64,000 nt of DNA from RAM1 sp943372515 (GTDB lineage: Bacteria > Pseudomonadota > Gammaproteobacteria > Burkholderiales > Burkholderiaceae_C). A model generated the notes under the pieces. That model did not search any database and was not told where the DNA came from. It worked only from the letters and a program-made list of their open reading frames with translations. The translations under genes were made by a program, and so were the position numbers. Positions 42,162 to 50,767 of the stretch are shown in pieces (position 1 is the stretch's first letter; each line of letters starts with the position of its first letter). The stretch spans positions 1 through 64,000 of the forward strand of contig CALRYY010000010.1 of NCBI GenBank assembly GCA_943372515.1. The letters are read 5' to 3'.

Positions 42162-43961
42162 TCATGCCAGAGGGAATGAGCGCCCTTTGTCCCACAGCGC
42201 GATAGCCGCCAGGGCCCGCAATTCGCGCGTGTGATTGGCCTGGCCGTTGCGGTGCTGCGCCAGCAGGCCGGCCACCACGGGCGCCTGGAAAAGCTCGCCC
42301 ACCAGCGGCGATTGTTCCAGCAGACCCTTGAGCCACGGATAGCTTTCGCCGCGAAACCATTCGCCGATGGGCACGGTGAACATCTGCTTCTTGCGGTACG
42401 CCAGGTCGTCGCCGATCAGCGGCGCGGCGGCCTTCTTGTACCAGTGCTTCTTGTCGCCCGCATGCAGCTTGGTGTTGCCGCGCGAACGAAAGGCCAGCTC
42501 CATCATCCGCCAGTCCAGAAAGGGCGTGCGCGCCTCGATGGACACCGCCATGCCCATGCGGTCGGGTTTGACCAGGTTGTTGCCGCTCAGCAGCAATTGC
42601 ATGTCCAGGTACAGCGCCTGGTTGATGCGGTCAAAGTGTGCCGCTTCGTCCAGCCACGGCTTGGCTGCGACGTCAAAGCTGTCGATGCCGGCCAGCCGGG
42701 CCGCCACGGTGGGCCGGTACAGGGCGCGCTTGGCATCCGGCGAAAACAGCGAGATGGAATCGAAGTAGCGGCGCTGGAACGTGGCGCCGTCCAGCGTGTC
42801 CACACCCGGCTGTGCAAAGAACGCCGCGTACTTGTCGTACCCCGCAAACAGTTCATCACCGCCGTCGCCGGTCAGCACCACCTTCACGTGCTTTGCCGCC
42901 AGCTCGCTCACGCGCAGGGTTGGCATGAACGACGCATCGCCATGCGGCTGGTCCAGGTGATGCAGCACCTGCGGCCAGCGGTCCAGCATGTTGAGCTCGG
43001 CAATCTCGCTGGTGTGTTCGCAGCCGAACCGGCGGGCCGCCTCGGCGGCAAAAGCCGATTCGTCGTAGCGCGGGTCGGCAAAGCCGATGCAGAAGGTCTT
43101 GACCGGCCGGTCCACATGGCGCGCCATCAGGCCCACGATGGTGCTGGAGTCCACGCCGCCCGACAGGAAGGCGCCCCAGGGCACATCGGCCCGCAGGCGG
43201 ATGCGCGTGGCGTCGTCCAGAACGGCCATGAACTCTTCGGCCCACGCGCCGAAGTCATGGTCGCGTTCGCGCTGGTCAGCCAGGTTCCACCAGCGCTGCG
43301 TCTGGGCGCCGCTGCGGGTCAGGCGCATCCAGGTGCCGGGCATGACATGGCGTATGCCCTGCCAGATGGTCCACGGCGCAGGGATGTAGTTGAAGCTCAG
43401 GTAATGGTGGATGGCCTCCAGATCCACGGCAGGCGGTGCCATGCCGGTCAGCGCCTGGGGCAATATGGCCTTGATCTCGGAGCCAAAAGCCACGCGCGTG
43501 CCGTTGTCGGCCACGTACAGCGGCTTGACGCCGATGCGGTCGCGGATGAGGTACAACGCGTCTTCGCGCAGGTCGTCAATGGCGATCGCAAACATGCCGT
43601 TGAGCTTGTTGACGAAAGAAATGCCTTCGCGCTCGTACAAGCGCAGGATCACCTCGGTGTCCGACCCCGTCTTGAGCACCACACCCTGACGCCGCAGGTC
43701 GGCGGCGAGCTCCACGTAATTGAAGATTTCGCCGTTTTGCACCACGGCGACCTGGCCGTCGTCGGACACAAACGGCTGGTGCCCGCCGCCGATGTCGATG
43801 ATGGACAGCCGCATGTTGCCAATGGCCACGCCGCGCTCTGGCTGGTGCCAGATGCCCTCGTCGTCCGGCCCCCGGTGGGCCAGGCTGCGGGCCATGCCTT
43901 CAAGCGCCGCGTCGGGTAGCGAGCGGCGCTGCCGGTCCCAGTAGCCAAAGATGCCGCACAT
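42162..43961 (-). CDS. Asparagine synthase (glutamine-hydrolysing) family protein
   Basis: A 599-residue class II glutamine amidotransferase. The nucleophile is Cys2 of MCGIFGYW. The glutaminase has AHRGPDDEG, RLSIID, and NGEIFNY; the synthetase domain has the PP-loop LSGGVDSSTIV. In glycan loci such AsnB paralogues often amidate a uronic acid or sugar carboxylate, not aspartate. Whether this one is biosynthetic for asparagine is open. I start at MCGIFGYW since Cys must be residue 2. It follows the sugar transferase by 2 nt. Confidence 0.9.
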   Translation of the reverse strand: MCGIFGYWDRQRRSLPDAALEGMARSLAHRGPDDEGIWHQPERGVAIGNMRLSIIDIGGGHQPFVSDDGQVAVVQNGEIFNYVELAADLRRQGVVLKTGSDTEVILRLYEREGISFVNKLNGMFAIAIDDLREDALYLIRDRIGVKPLYVADNGTRVAFGSEIKAILPQALTGMAPPAVDLEAIHHYLSFNYIPAPWTIWQGIRHVMPGTWMRLTRSGAQTQRWWNLADQRERDHDFGAWAEEFMAVLDDATRIRLRADVPWGAFLSGGVDSSTIVGLMARHVDRPVKTFCIGFADPRYDESAFAAEAARRFGCEHTSEIAELNMLDRWPQVLHHLDQPHGDASFMPTLRVSELAAKHVKVVLTGDGGDELFAGYDKYAAFFAQPGVDTLDGATFQRRYFDSISLFSPDAKRALYRPTVAARLAGIDSFDVAAKPWLDEAAHFDRINQALYLDMQLLLSGNNLVKPDRMGMAVSIEARTPFLDWRMMELAFRSRGNTKLHAGDKKHWYKKAAAPLIGDDLAYRKKQMFTVPIGEWFRGESYPWLKGLLEQSPLVGELFQAPVVAGLLAQHRNGQANHTRELRALAAIALWDKGRSFPLA

Positions 43962-43963
43962 CG

Positions 43964-44530
43964 TCAGTTCGCTCCTTTGCCGGTGAGCCGCGACAGCGTC
44001 CACACCATGATCTTCAGGTCCAGCCACAGGCCCGCCAGGCCGCGGCATTCAGCCACATACTGCAAGTCCAGCGCCAGCCGCTGCCCCTCGGTGCCGCCGG
44101 AGCGGATCAGCGCCTGCGCCAGGCCGGTGATGCCGGGGCGCACGCTGCAGCGCAGGTCCCAGTCCTGATGCGTGTACAGCGATCGCTGGGCCGGCACATC
44201 GGGGCGTGGGCCCACCAGGCTCATCTCACCCCACAGCACATTGATGATCTGGGGCAACTCGTCAATGCTGCTGCGCCTCAGGAAGCGGCCCGTGCGCGTG
44301 ATGCGCGGGTCGTTGTCGGCGGTGTGCCAGGGGCCGATCACCGCAGCATTGCGCACCATGGTGCGGAACTTGTACATACCGAACTCGCGCCCGCCCCGGC
44401 CCACGCGCACCTGGCGAAACAGCACAGGCCTGCCGTCGTCCAGCAGCACAGCCAGCGCGGCCAGCACCAGCACGGGTGACAGCAGCACCAGCGCCACCAG
44501 CGCGCCCGCGATGTCCAGCAAGCGCTTCAT
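43964..44530 (-). CDS. Initiating sugar phosphate transferase (PglC/WcaJ C-terminal type)
   Basis: A 188-residue monotopic phosphoglycosyl transferase. One hydrophobic helix (LLDIAGALVALVLLSPVLVLAALAV) precedes the catalytic region with KFRTM, RITRTGRFLRRSSIDELPQ and SLVGPRP. These enzymes put the first sugar phosphate from a UDP-sugar onto undecaprenyl phosphate. The short form resembles PglC. With the CapD/PglF-type dehydratase nearby, a UDP-diNAc-type or 6-deoxy sugar is a plausible first residue. The start overlaps the aldolase stop by 4 nt. Confidence 0.93.
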   Translation of the reverse strand: MKRLLDIAGALVALVLLSPVLVLAALAVLLDDGRPVLFRQVRVGRGGREFGMYKFRTMVRNAAVIGPWHTADNDPRITRTGRFLRRSSIDELPQIINVLWGEMSLVGPRPDVPAQRSLYTHQDWDLRCSVRPGITGLAQALIRSGGTEGQRLALDLQYVAECRGLAGLWLDLKIMVWTLSRLTGKGAN

Positions 44531-45342
44531 GCCACCGCCGTGGGGGTTGCCATGCCGGCCGCCAGCTGCCCGATGCGGGCCGCAATGCGCTGGCGGTCGT
44601 CTTGCACCTGCTGCGCGCTGCGCCGTTGCAGTGACTGCTCGGCTTCACGCAGGGCCGCCACGCCCGACGCCAGGGCGGCCGCCGGGTCGTCGCCGCGGAA
44701 GGTGCGCGACAAAATCACCGCCTGCGAGCCCAGCCGCAGGTGCTCGGCCAGCACGTCGCGCCCGGGCAGCAGGCCTTCGTCCAGCCGCGCAATGCCGCCA
44801 AATCCAAGCCGCAGCCCGTGGCGGCGAGCCGCCATGGCCACACGGTCCACATGGCCCTGGGCGAGTGGCTCAAACATGAACCGGCAACCCAGCGAGATAT
44901 GCAGGTCGTTCAGGCCCACAAACACCTCGTACAGGCCGGGCGTGGCCACCCAGTCGTCCACGCAGGCCAGGGCTTCGGCCGTTTCCAGCAGGGGAACAAT
45001 GGGCGCCCGGCCGGCAACCAGGCCAGAGAACGCTGCCAGCTCGGCCGCTGTACGGAACATGGGCAGCATGACCAGGTCCGCCCCCTGGGCCAGCACGGCG
45101 TCCAGCTCGGCGGCCGTGCGGTTGTGCAGCGGGTTCACCCGCACCATCAGCCGCGCCCGGTGCAGCTGCGCCTTGACGGGCGCCACATCATCAATGCAGT
45201 GGGTGCTGATGAAGGTGTTGCGCCCGGCCTGCCGTTCGGCCTTGCCCATGCTTTCCAGGTCCAGGAAGATGCGCATGCCGTCGATGGCGTCGCACTGCCT
45301 TGCGAGCGCCGGGTCGTTGGTGACTTGGAGTAGGTCGATCAT
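44527..45342 (-). CDS. HpcH/HpaI aldolase family protein
   Basis: A 271-residue TIM-barrel protein. The pattern IFLDLESMGKAERQ near the N-terminus, MLPMFRTAAELAAF, PLLETAEAL (metal Glu) and GLNDLHISLG (metal Asp region) matches HpcH/HpaI-type aldolases, which cleave or form 2-keto-3-deoxy acids. Its place between a flippase and an initiating transferase suggests a role in making a sugar or acid part of the glycan, for instance a pyruvate-derived unit. This is inference. It overlaps the sugar transferase by 4 nt and lies 9 nt after murJ. Confidence 0.8.
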   Translation of the reverse strand: MIDLLQVTNDPALARQCDAIDGMRIFLDLESMGKAERQAGRNTFISTHCIDDVAPVKAQLHRARLMVRVNPLHNRTAAELDAVLAQGADLVMLPMFRTAAELAAFSGLVAGRAPIVPLLETAEALACVDDWVATPGLYEVFVGLNDLHISLGCRFMFEPLAQGHVDRVAMAARRHGLRLGFGGIARLDEGLLPGRDVLAEHLRLGSQAVILSRTFRGDDPAAALASGVAALREAEQSLQRRSAQQVQDDRQRIAARIGQLAAGMATPTAVA

Positions 45343-45351
45343 CCTGGTTGA

Positions 45352-46812
45352 TTATCGTTTCAGCGCTGCGCGCAACGCCGGGCTGGTGGCCCAGCCGGCA
45401 CCCGCCACCACGGCGGCGAACAGGCCGGCCACGCCAAGCACCAGCACCGGCTGCGCAGCGGGCAGCAAAGAGGCGGCAAAGGCAAGTGCTGCACACAACG
45501 CACCGGGAATCGCCATCTCACGCCAGGGCAGCGACTGCAGGGCGCGCGGCCCCAATGAACGCAGCAGCACGGCCGCCAGCAGGGCCATCAGGCCAGCCAG
45601 CGCCATCATGACCTGCTGCCCTTCGTGCAGGCCAGCCACGCCCAGGGCCAACAAGGCGGCCACGGTCGCGGCAAATGCAAGCGCCGCCACCTGCAGCCGC
45701 CCGATGGTGGCCAGCACCAGCACCGCCACGGCGATCAGGGCCTGGGGCAGCAACGTCCAGGCACCCCAGGCGGCCCATTGCGCCACATGGGCCACGTGCT
45801 CAGGCCCCATGCGGCCCCAGCCAAACAGCAACTGCGCCAGCGGCCCCGCGCCCGTCCACAGGCCGATGGCTGCCGCACAGGCCAGCGTCCACGACAGCAA
45901 AAAGGCAGCGCGCAGCTGCACGCTGAAGTCGCGCCCCTCGGCCCGCGCCCGCGTCAGCGCGGGAAACGCCAGCGTGGCCACCAGCTGGATGGCCAGCAGA
46001 TTGGGCAGCTCCACCAGCTTCCAGGCGTAGCTGAACGTAGCCAGCGCGCCCTCGCCCTGGTGGGACACCAGGCTGCGCGCGAGCAAGACCAGCGCGGCGG
46101 GCGCGCCAGCAGCCACCGTGGCCCACAGCCAGATGCGCCAGCCCGGCACCTGCGGCGGCAAAGAGGCCGCCTGGGTGGCAACAACAGGTTCGACCGGGGC
46201 CAGCCGGTGCATTCGCCAGGCCAGGAAGGCCAGGCGCAGGCTGAGCGCGAGCATCAGAGCGCCGCCCATCCAGTCAATGGCGCGCGGCCAGGCCGTGGCA
46301 TGGCCCAGCACGAGCATCGCCAGCACGATCACACCGGTGTGCACGATGTTCATGCCATACATGCCCATGGCGTCGCGCTCGTGCTGCAGCCGGGTGTACC
46401 AGAGCGAGCCCAGCAAGGCCAGCGGGATGGCCGGTGCGGCCCAGTGCACCGCCTGCACCAGTACGACGGCGTCCGATGCGCCCGGCACCAGCCAGCGCCC
46501 GGTGGGCCCGGACAGCTGCCACAGGGCCGCCGCAATGGCCGCGCCGGTGCCCAGCAGCAGCCAGCCCACCCGGCGCTGGCTTTGCGCCAGCGGCGCTGGT
46601 GCCAGGCCCGCCCACAGGGGCAGCAAGGCATAGCTCAGCGCACCGGCGGCCAGGATGGCGCTGGCCAGGTCAGGCAGGGTGAGCATCATGACCACCATGT
46701 CAGCCAGCCCCGTGGTGCCGAAGGTGGCGGCCTGGACCGATTCGCGCAGCAGGCCCAGCACGCGGCTGGCCAGCAACAGGGCAAGGGAAATCACGCCGGC
46801 GCGCAGGTACAT
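45352..46812 (-). CDS. MurJ/MviN-like lipid-linked oligosaccharide flippase, divergent
   Basis: A 486-residue membrane protein with about 14 hydrophobic segments and the MurJ N-terminus SRVLGLLRESVQAATFG. Relative to E. coli MurJ (from memory), Arg18, Arg24 and Asp39 are kept (Arg17, Arg23, Asp38 here). The lipid II pocket is changed: Arg52, Arg53 and Glu57 become Ser51, Ala52 and Ala56 in LPDLASAILAAGAL, and the Arg270 region reads YAWKLVELP. It heads the leftward glycan operon, so it may flip the glycan intermediate and not lipid II. I start at MYLRAGVISLALLLASR; the longer frame overlaps the lysS upstream region. Confidence 0.8.
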   Translation of the reverse strand: MYLRAGVISLALLLASRVLGLLRESVQAATFGTTGLADMVVMMLTLPDLASAILAAGALSYALLPLWAGLAPAPLAQSQRRVGWLLLGTGAAIAAALWQLSGPTGRWLVPGASDAVVLVQAVHWAAPAIPLALLGSLWYTRLQHERDAMGMYGMNIVHTGVIVLAMLVLGHATAWPRAIDWMGGALMLALSLRLAFLAWRMHRLAPVEPVVATQAASLPPQVPGWRIWLWATVAAGAPAALVLLARSLVSHQGEGALATFSYAWKLVELPNLLAIQLVATLAFPALTRARAEGRDFSVQLRAAFLLSWTLACAAAIGLWTGAGPLAQLLFGWGRMGPEHVAHVAQWAAWGAWTLLPQALIAVAVLVLATIGRLQVAALAFAATVAALLALGVAGLHEGQQVMMALAGLMALLAAVLLRSLGPRALQSLPWREMAIPGALCAALAFAASLLPAAQPVLVLGVAGLFAAVVAGAGWATSPALRAALKR

Positions 46813-46918
46813 GCGCCGGATTATCCCGGCTGGCCGGTGCCTGTCCGGCGGGTGGGCCGGCAAAAAACTAAAATAGCAGGCTTTGGCCACGCCTTGTGGC
46901 CGCCACCGGCCTGCCCCC

Positions 46919-48463
46919 ATGTCCCAGAACAACGCAAATCACAACACCCCTGACCTGCCTGCCACCGACGACAACCAGCTCATCGCCGAGCGTCGCGAGA
47001 AGCTCAAGGTCATCCGCCAGGCGCAGCAGGACGGCAAGGGCGTGGCCTTCCCCAACGACTTCAAGCCAGGCGACCGCGCCGCAAGCCTGCAGGCCGCACA
47101 CGGTGAAAAGACGCCGGAAGTGCTGCAGGAAGAAGGCACCTTGGCCAGCGTGGCCGGGCGCATGATGCTCAAGCGCGTGATGGGCAAGGCCAGCTTTGCC
47201 ACGCTGCAGGACGCCACCGGCCGCTTCCAGATCTACGTGACCCGCGACGATGTGGGCGAAGAGGTCTATGCCGCCTTCAAGCACTGGGACCTGGGCGACA
47301 TCGTGGCCTGTGAGGGCCGGGTGTTCAAGACCCGCACGGGCGAGCTGTCGCTGCATGCCAGCCGCGTGCGCCTGTTGACCAAGAGCCTGCGTCCCATGCC
47401 GGACAAGTTCCACGGCGTGGCCGACCAGGAGGTGAAGTACCGTCAGCGCTACATCGACCTGATGATGGACGAGGCTGCGCGCAACCGCTTCAAGGCGCGC
47501 AGCAAGGCGGTGAGCTCCATCCGCGACTTCATGGTGGCGCACGATTTCCTGGAGGTGGAAACGCCCATGCTGCACCCCATCCCGGGCGGCGCCAACGCCA
47601 AGCCGTTCATCACCCACCACAACGCGCTGGAGCAGGAGATGTTCCTGCGTATCGCGCCCGAGCTGTACCTCAAGCGGCTGGTCGTGGGCGGCTTTGAGCG
47701 CGTATTCGAGATCAACCGCAACTTCCGCAACGAAGGCATCTCGGTGCGCCACAACCCCGAGTTCACCATGATGGAGTTCTACGCGGCGTACTGGAATTAC
47801 CGCGACCTGATGGACTTCACAGAAGCGCTGATCCGCGACGCAGCCCAGAAGGCCGTGGGCACGCTGCAGCTCACCTACGGCGGCAAGCCGGTGGACCTGG
47901 CGGCGCCGTTTGAGCGCCTGACCATCCGCGAGGCCATCCTCAAGCACACCGAAGCAGGCGAGAACGTTGACAACCGCGAATGGCTCACCAACGCGCTGCG
48001 CAAGCTGGGCCTCAACGAAGAAAAGAACAAGCTGGCTGGCCGCTCGCTGGCCAGCCTGCAGGTGCTGTACTTTGAAGAGACGGTGGAAGAAAAGCTCTGG
48101 CAGCCCACCTTCATCATGGAACACCCGACCGAAATCTCGCCGCTGGCACGCGCCAACGACGAGCGCCCTGAGGTGACCGAGCGCTTTGAGCTGTACATCA
48201 CGGGCCGTGAATTCGGCAACGGCTTCTCGGAGCTGAACGACGCCGAAGACCAGGCCGCGCGCTTTCAGGCGCAGGTCACTGCCAAGGACAGCGGCGACGA
48301 CGAAGCCATGTACTATGACCACGACTTTGTGCGCGCGCTGGAATACGGCATGCCCCCCACGGGCGGCTGCGGCATCGGCATTGACCGGCTGATGATGCTG
48401 CTGACCGACAGCCCCAGCATTCGGGATGTGATCCTCTTCCCGGCCCTGCGAAGAGAAACTTGA
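46919..48463 (+). CDS. lysS: Lysyl-tRNA synthetase (class II)
   Basis: A 514-residue class II enzyme charging tRNA-Lys. An N-terminal OB-fold (KASFATLQDATGRFQIYVTRDD) precedes the catalytic domain with motif 2 FRNEGISVRHNPEFTMMEFY and motif 3 GGCGIGIDRLMML. Start MSQNNANHNTPDLP is chosen over a longer frame. Divergent from the murJ-like gene (106 bp between), with AT-rich ACTAAAATAGC as a possible -10 region. Converges with nagZ across a structured repeat. Confidence 0.98.
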   Translation: MSQNNANHNTPDLPATDDNQLIAERREKLKVIRQAQQDGKGVAFPNDFKPGDRAASLQAAHGEKTPEVLQEEGTLASVAGRMMLKRVMGKASFATLQDATGRFQIYVTRDDVGEEVYAAFKHWDLGDIVACEGRVFKTRTGELSLHASRVRLLTKSLRPMPDKFHGVADQEVKYRQRYIDLMMDEAARNRFKARSKAVSSIRDFMVAHDFLEVETPMLHPIPGGANAKPFITHHNALEQEMFLRIAPELYLKRLVVGGFERVFEINRNFRNEGISVRHNPEFTMMEFYAAYWNYRDLMDFTEALIRDAAQKAVGTLQLTYGGKPVDLAAPFERLTIREAILKHTEAGENVDNREWLTNALRKLGLNEEKNKLAGRSLASLQVLYFEETVEEKLWQPTFIMEHPTEISPLARANDERPEVTERFELYITGREFGNGFSELNDAEDQAARFQAQVTAKDSGDDEAMYYDHDFVRALEYGMPPTGGCGIGIDRLMMLLTDSPSIRDVILFPALRRET

Positions 48464-48547
48464 CCCATCCCCGAAGCGCCTGCGGCGCTTCCCCCTCAAG
48501 GGGGCGCCACCGGCGGCCTGGCAAAGCCGGTTCCGCGGTGGCCTGTG
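48464..48547. repeat. Dispersed structured repeat, copy 2 (lysS-nagZ gap)
   Basis: This fills the convergent gap. It carries GAAGCGCC-TGC-GGCGCTTC (perfect 8-bp hairpin), CCCCC-TCAA-GGGGG, then a stem CCACCGGCGG/CCGCGGTGG around TGGCAAAGCCG. The segments and order match 3115-3219. In this place it may act as a bidirectional terminator for lysS and nagZ. Confidence 0.75.
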
Positions 48548-48548
48548 A

Positions 48549-49607
48549 TCAAGGCAGAAGTTCGAGCGAGCGCATATAGTGGGGCTCGGCCATCAGCGTG
48601 TCCCACGCCGGTGCGGGCGTGGCGGGCAACAAGGCGAGGCGGCGCTGTTCGCTGGCTTCGTTCGCATGCCAGCCGCCCTTGAGCTGGGTTTCCACCAGCC
48701 CGTCCAGCAATTCATCCACGGCGTGGCCGCCGTCGACAGACTGGTTGCACAGCAGCACCATGTCGCAGCCAGCGGCCAGCGCCGCCACGCCGGCCTCGGT
48801 GTAGCTGACCTCGCGGCCGTCAATCAGGCGGGCGCCGGCCATGCTCAGGTCGTCGCTAAAAATCGCGCCGCCAAAGCCCAGCTGGCGACGCAGGATGTCA
48901 TTGAGCCAGCGGCTTGAAAAGCCGGCAGGGCGTGCATCGACTTTGGGGTACACCACATGCGCCGGCATCACGCTGGTGAGCGTGGTGCTGAGCCAGCCGT
49001 AGGGCGCGGCGTCGTCCGCCAGGATGGCTTTCAGGCTGCGCCGGTCCACTGGAATATCAGTGTGCGAATCGGCCTTGACAAAGCCGTGACCGGGAAAGTG
49101 CTTGCCGCAGTTGGCAACACCCGCCTGTAGCAGACCGTGCATCAGGCTTTTGGCAAGCAGCGCTGCAACGCGCGCATCGGCGTGAAAGGCACGGTCACCG
49201 ATGACGCCCGAGCCGCCCCAGTCCAGGTCCAGCACCGGGGTGAAACTGAAATCCACGCCACAGGCGCGCAACTCTGCGCCCAGCACGTAACCGCAAGCGG
49301 TCGCCGCATTGGTGGCATGCAATGCGTCCTTCATCCAGAGTTCGCCCAAAGCCCGCATGGGCGGCAGGTGCGTGAAGCCGTCGGTGCGAAAACGCTGCAC
49401 GCGCCCGCCTTCGTGGTCCACGCAGATCAGCAGGTCAGCGCGCACGGCCTTGATCTGCCGGCACAGTGCGCTGACCTGGGCGCGGTCTTTCCAGTTACGC
49501 CCGAACAGGATGACGCCACCGGTCAGCGGGTGCTTCAGGCGCTTTTTGTCAGCGCGGCTCAGCTCCAGGCCGGCCACGTCAAGGATCAAAGGGGCATGGG
49601 GCGACAT
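48549..49607 (-). CDS. nagZ: Beta-N-acetylhexosaminidase
   Basis: A 352-residue cytoplasmic GH3 enzyme that removes GlcNAc from anhydromuropeptides in cell-wall recycling. Signatures are GGVILFGRN, the substrate part VDHEGGRVQRF, KHFPGHGFVKADSHTD with the catalytic His/Asp pair, and the nucleophile Asp in IFSDDLSMAG. It starts adjacent to the acpS stop (no gap), so they are translated as one unit with pdxJ. Confidence 0.97.
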   Translation of the reverse strand: MSPHAPLILDVAGLELSRADKKRLKHPLTGGVILFGRNWKDRAQVSALCRQIKAVRADLLICVDHEGGRVQRFRTDGFTHLPPMRALGELWMKDALHATNAATACGYVLGAELRACGVDFSFTPVLDLDWGGSGVIGDRAFHADARVAALLAKSLMHGLLQAGVANCGKHFPGHGFVKADSHTDIPVDRRSLKAILADDAAPYGWLSTTLTSVMPAHVVYPKVDARPAGFSSRWLNDILRRQLGFGGAIFSDDLSMAGARLIDGREVSYTEAGVAALAAGCDMVLLCNQSVDGGHAVDELLDGLVETQLKGGWHANEASEQRRLALLPATPAPAWDTLMAEPHYMRSLELLP

Positions 49608-50006
49608 TCAGGGCTCTTTCTTTTCGACCACCACAAAGCTGGCGGCATAGTCGGTTTCGTCGGTCACGCTCACATGGGCGCTGAGGCCCTGGGCCTCAAA
49701 CCAGGTTTTCAGGCCGCCGTGAAGCACGATGGCAGGCTTGCCGCCTGGCAGCTTGCTGATCTCGCACAGCCGCCACGTCATGGGCATGCGCATGCCCAGC
49801 CCCACGGCCTTGCTGAAAGCCTCTTTGGCCGAGAAGCGCGTGGCCAGGTAGCGGATGCCCCGCTCGGGCCAGCGCTGGCTGCGGGCCTTCCAGGTCGCCA
49901 GCTCGGCATCGCTCAAAATTTTCTGCGCAAAGCGCTCGCCATGGCGATCCAGCGATGCGCGGATGCGCCGCACATCGCAGATGTCGGTGCCGATGCCGTA
50001 GATCAT
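49608..50006 (-). CDS. acpS: Holo-ACP synthase
   Basis: A 132-residue phosphopantetheinyl transferase that activates apo-ACPs. The family blocks MIYGIGTDICDVRRI (metal Asp) and RFSAKEAFSKAVGLG (Glu/Lys) are present. It would serve AcpP and may also load the two ACPs of the glycan island, as no other such transferase is seen in the window. Overlaps pdxJ by 4 nt and abuts nagZ. Confidence 0.97.
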   Translation of the reverse strand: MIYGIGTDICDVRRIRASLDRHGERFAQKILSDAELATWKARSQRWPERGIRYLATRFSAKEAFSKAVGLGMRMPMTWRLCEISKLPGGKPAIVLHGGLKTWFEAQGLSAHVSVTDETDYAASFVVVEKKEP

Positions 50007-50767
50007 GGTTGTGGCGCAGCGCGAAAGGCCTCGTCAATGCGGTGCAGGTAGGCTTTGACCGTTGCCTCGTAGCCCAGCTCCAGCGCATCGGAGATCAGGG
50101 CGTGGCCGATCGACACTTCCTGCACGCCGGGTACCGCACGCAGGAAGTCGGTGAGGTTCTCCTGGTTCAGGTCATGGCCGGCGTTGACGCCCAGGCCCGC
50201 GTCCAGCGCTGCCTGCGCAGCTGCTGCAAACCGGGCCAGCACGGCATTCTTGTCAGCGGTGCCAAAGGCACTGGCGTAGCTTTCGGTGTACAGCTCCACC
50301 CGGTCGGCCCCCACAGCCCGGGCGGCGGCCATGGCCTCGGGGTCCGGGTCCATGAACAGGCTGACGCGCACGCCCAGGGCGCGGGCTTCGTCTATCAGGG
50401 GCTTCAGGCGCTGGGCGTCCGCAGGGAACGACCAGCCGTGGTCGCTTGTGAACTGGCCTTCGCTGTCGGGCACGAAGGTGCACTGGTGCGGGCGCAACTC
50501 GCGCACAAAGTCCATGAGGTTGTGAAACGGGTTGCCCTCGATGTTGAATTCGACCTCAGGCCACGACTTCAGCATGTGCTGCAACACATGCACGTCTTCA
50601 GCGCGGATGTGGCGGGCATCAGGCCGTGGGTGCACGGTAATGCCGTGCGCGCCGGCCTGCAGGCACAGCGTGGCAGCGCGCAGCACGCTCGGAATGCCCA
50701 GGTGGCGCGTGTTGCGTACCAGCGCGACTTTGTTGAGGTTGACTGACAGGGCGGTGTGTTGTGTCAT
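50003..50767 (-). CDS. pdxJ: Pyridoxine 5'-phosphate synthase
   Basis: A 254-residue TIM barrel closing the pyridoxine phosphate ring from aminoacetone phosphate and deoxyxylulose phosphate. It begins ALSVNLNKVALVRNTR, the PdxJ start, and has GITVHPRPDARHI, EFNIEGNP, GHDLNQENL and IGHALISDAL. I take MTQHTALSVNLN as start, overlapping the recO stop by 4 nt; the longer frame runs into recO. Confidence 0.97.
   Translation of the reverse strand: MTQHTALSVNLNKVALVRNTRHLGIPSVLRAATLCLQAGAHGITVHPRPDARHIRAEDVHVLQHMLKSWPEVEFNIEGNPFHNLMDFVRELRPHQCTFVPDSEGQFTSDHGWSFPADAQRLKPLIDEARALGVRVSLFMDPDPEAMAAARAVGADRVELYTESYASAFGTADKNAVLARFAAAAQAALDAGLGVNAGHDLNQENLTDFLRAVPGVQEVSIGHALISDALELGYEATVKAYLHRIDEAFRAAPQP

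Noticed and set aside
42231..43919. 562-codon open frame on the plus strand
   Set aside because: Antisense to the AsnB gene, which has all catalytic motifs. No ribosome-binding site or family match is visible.
23621..46812. Recent horizontal transfer of the glycan island with integrase or IS
   Set aside because: I saw no transposase, integrase, tRNA or flanking direct repeats, and the base composition looks like the neighbouring genes. Older transfer cannot be excluded.
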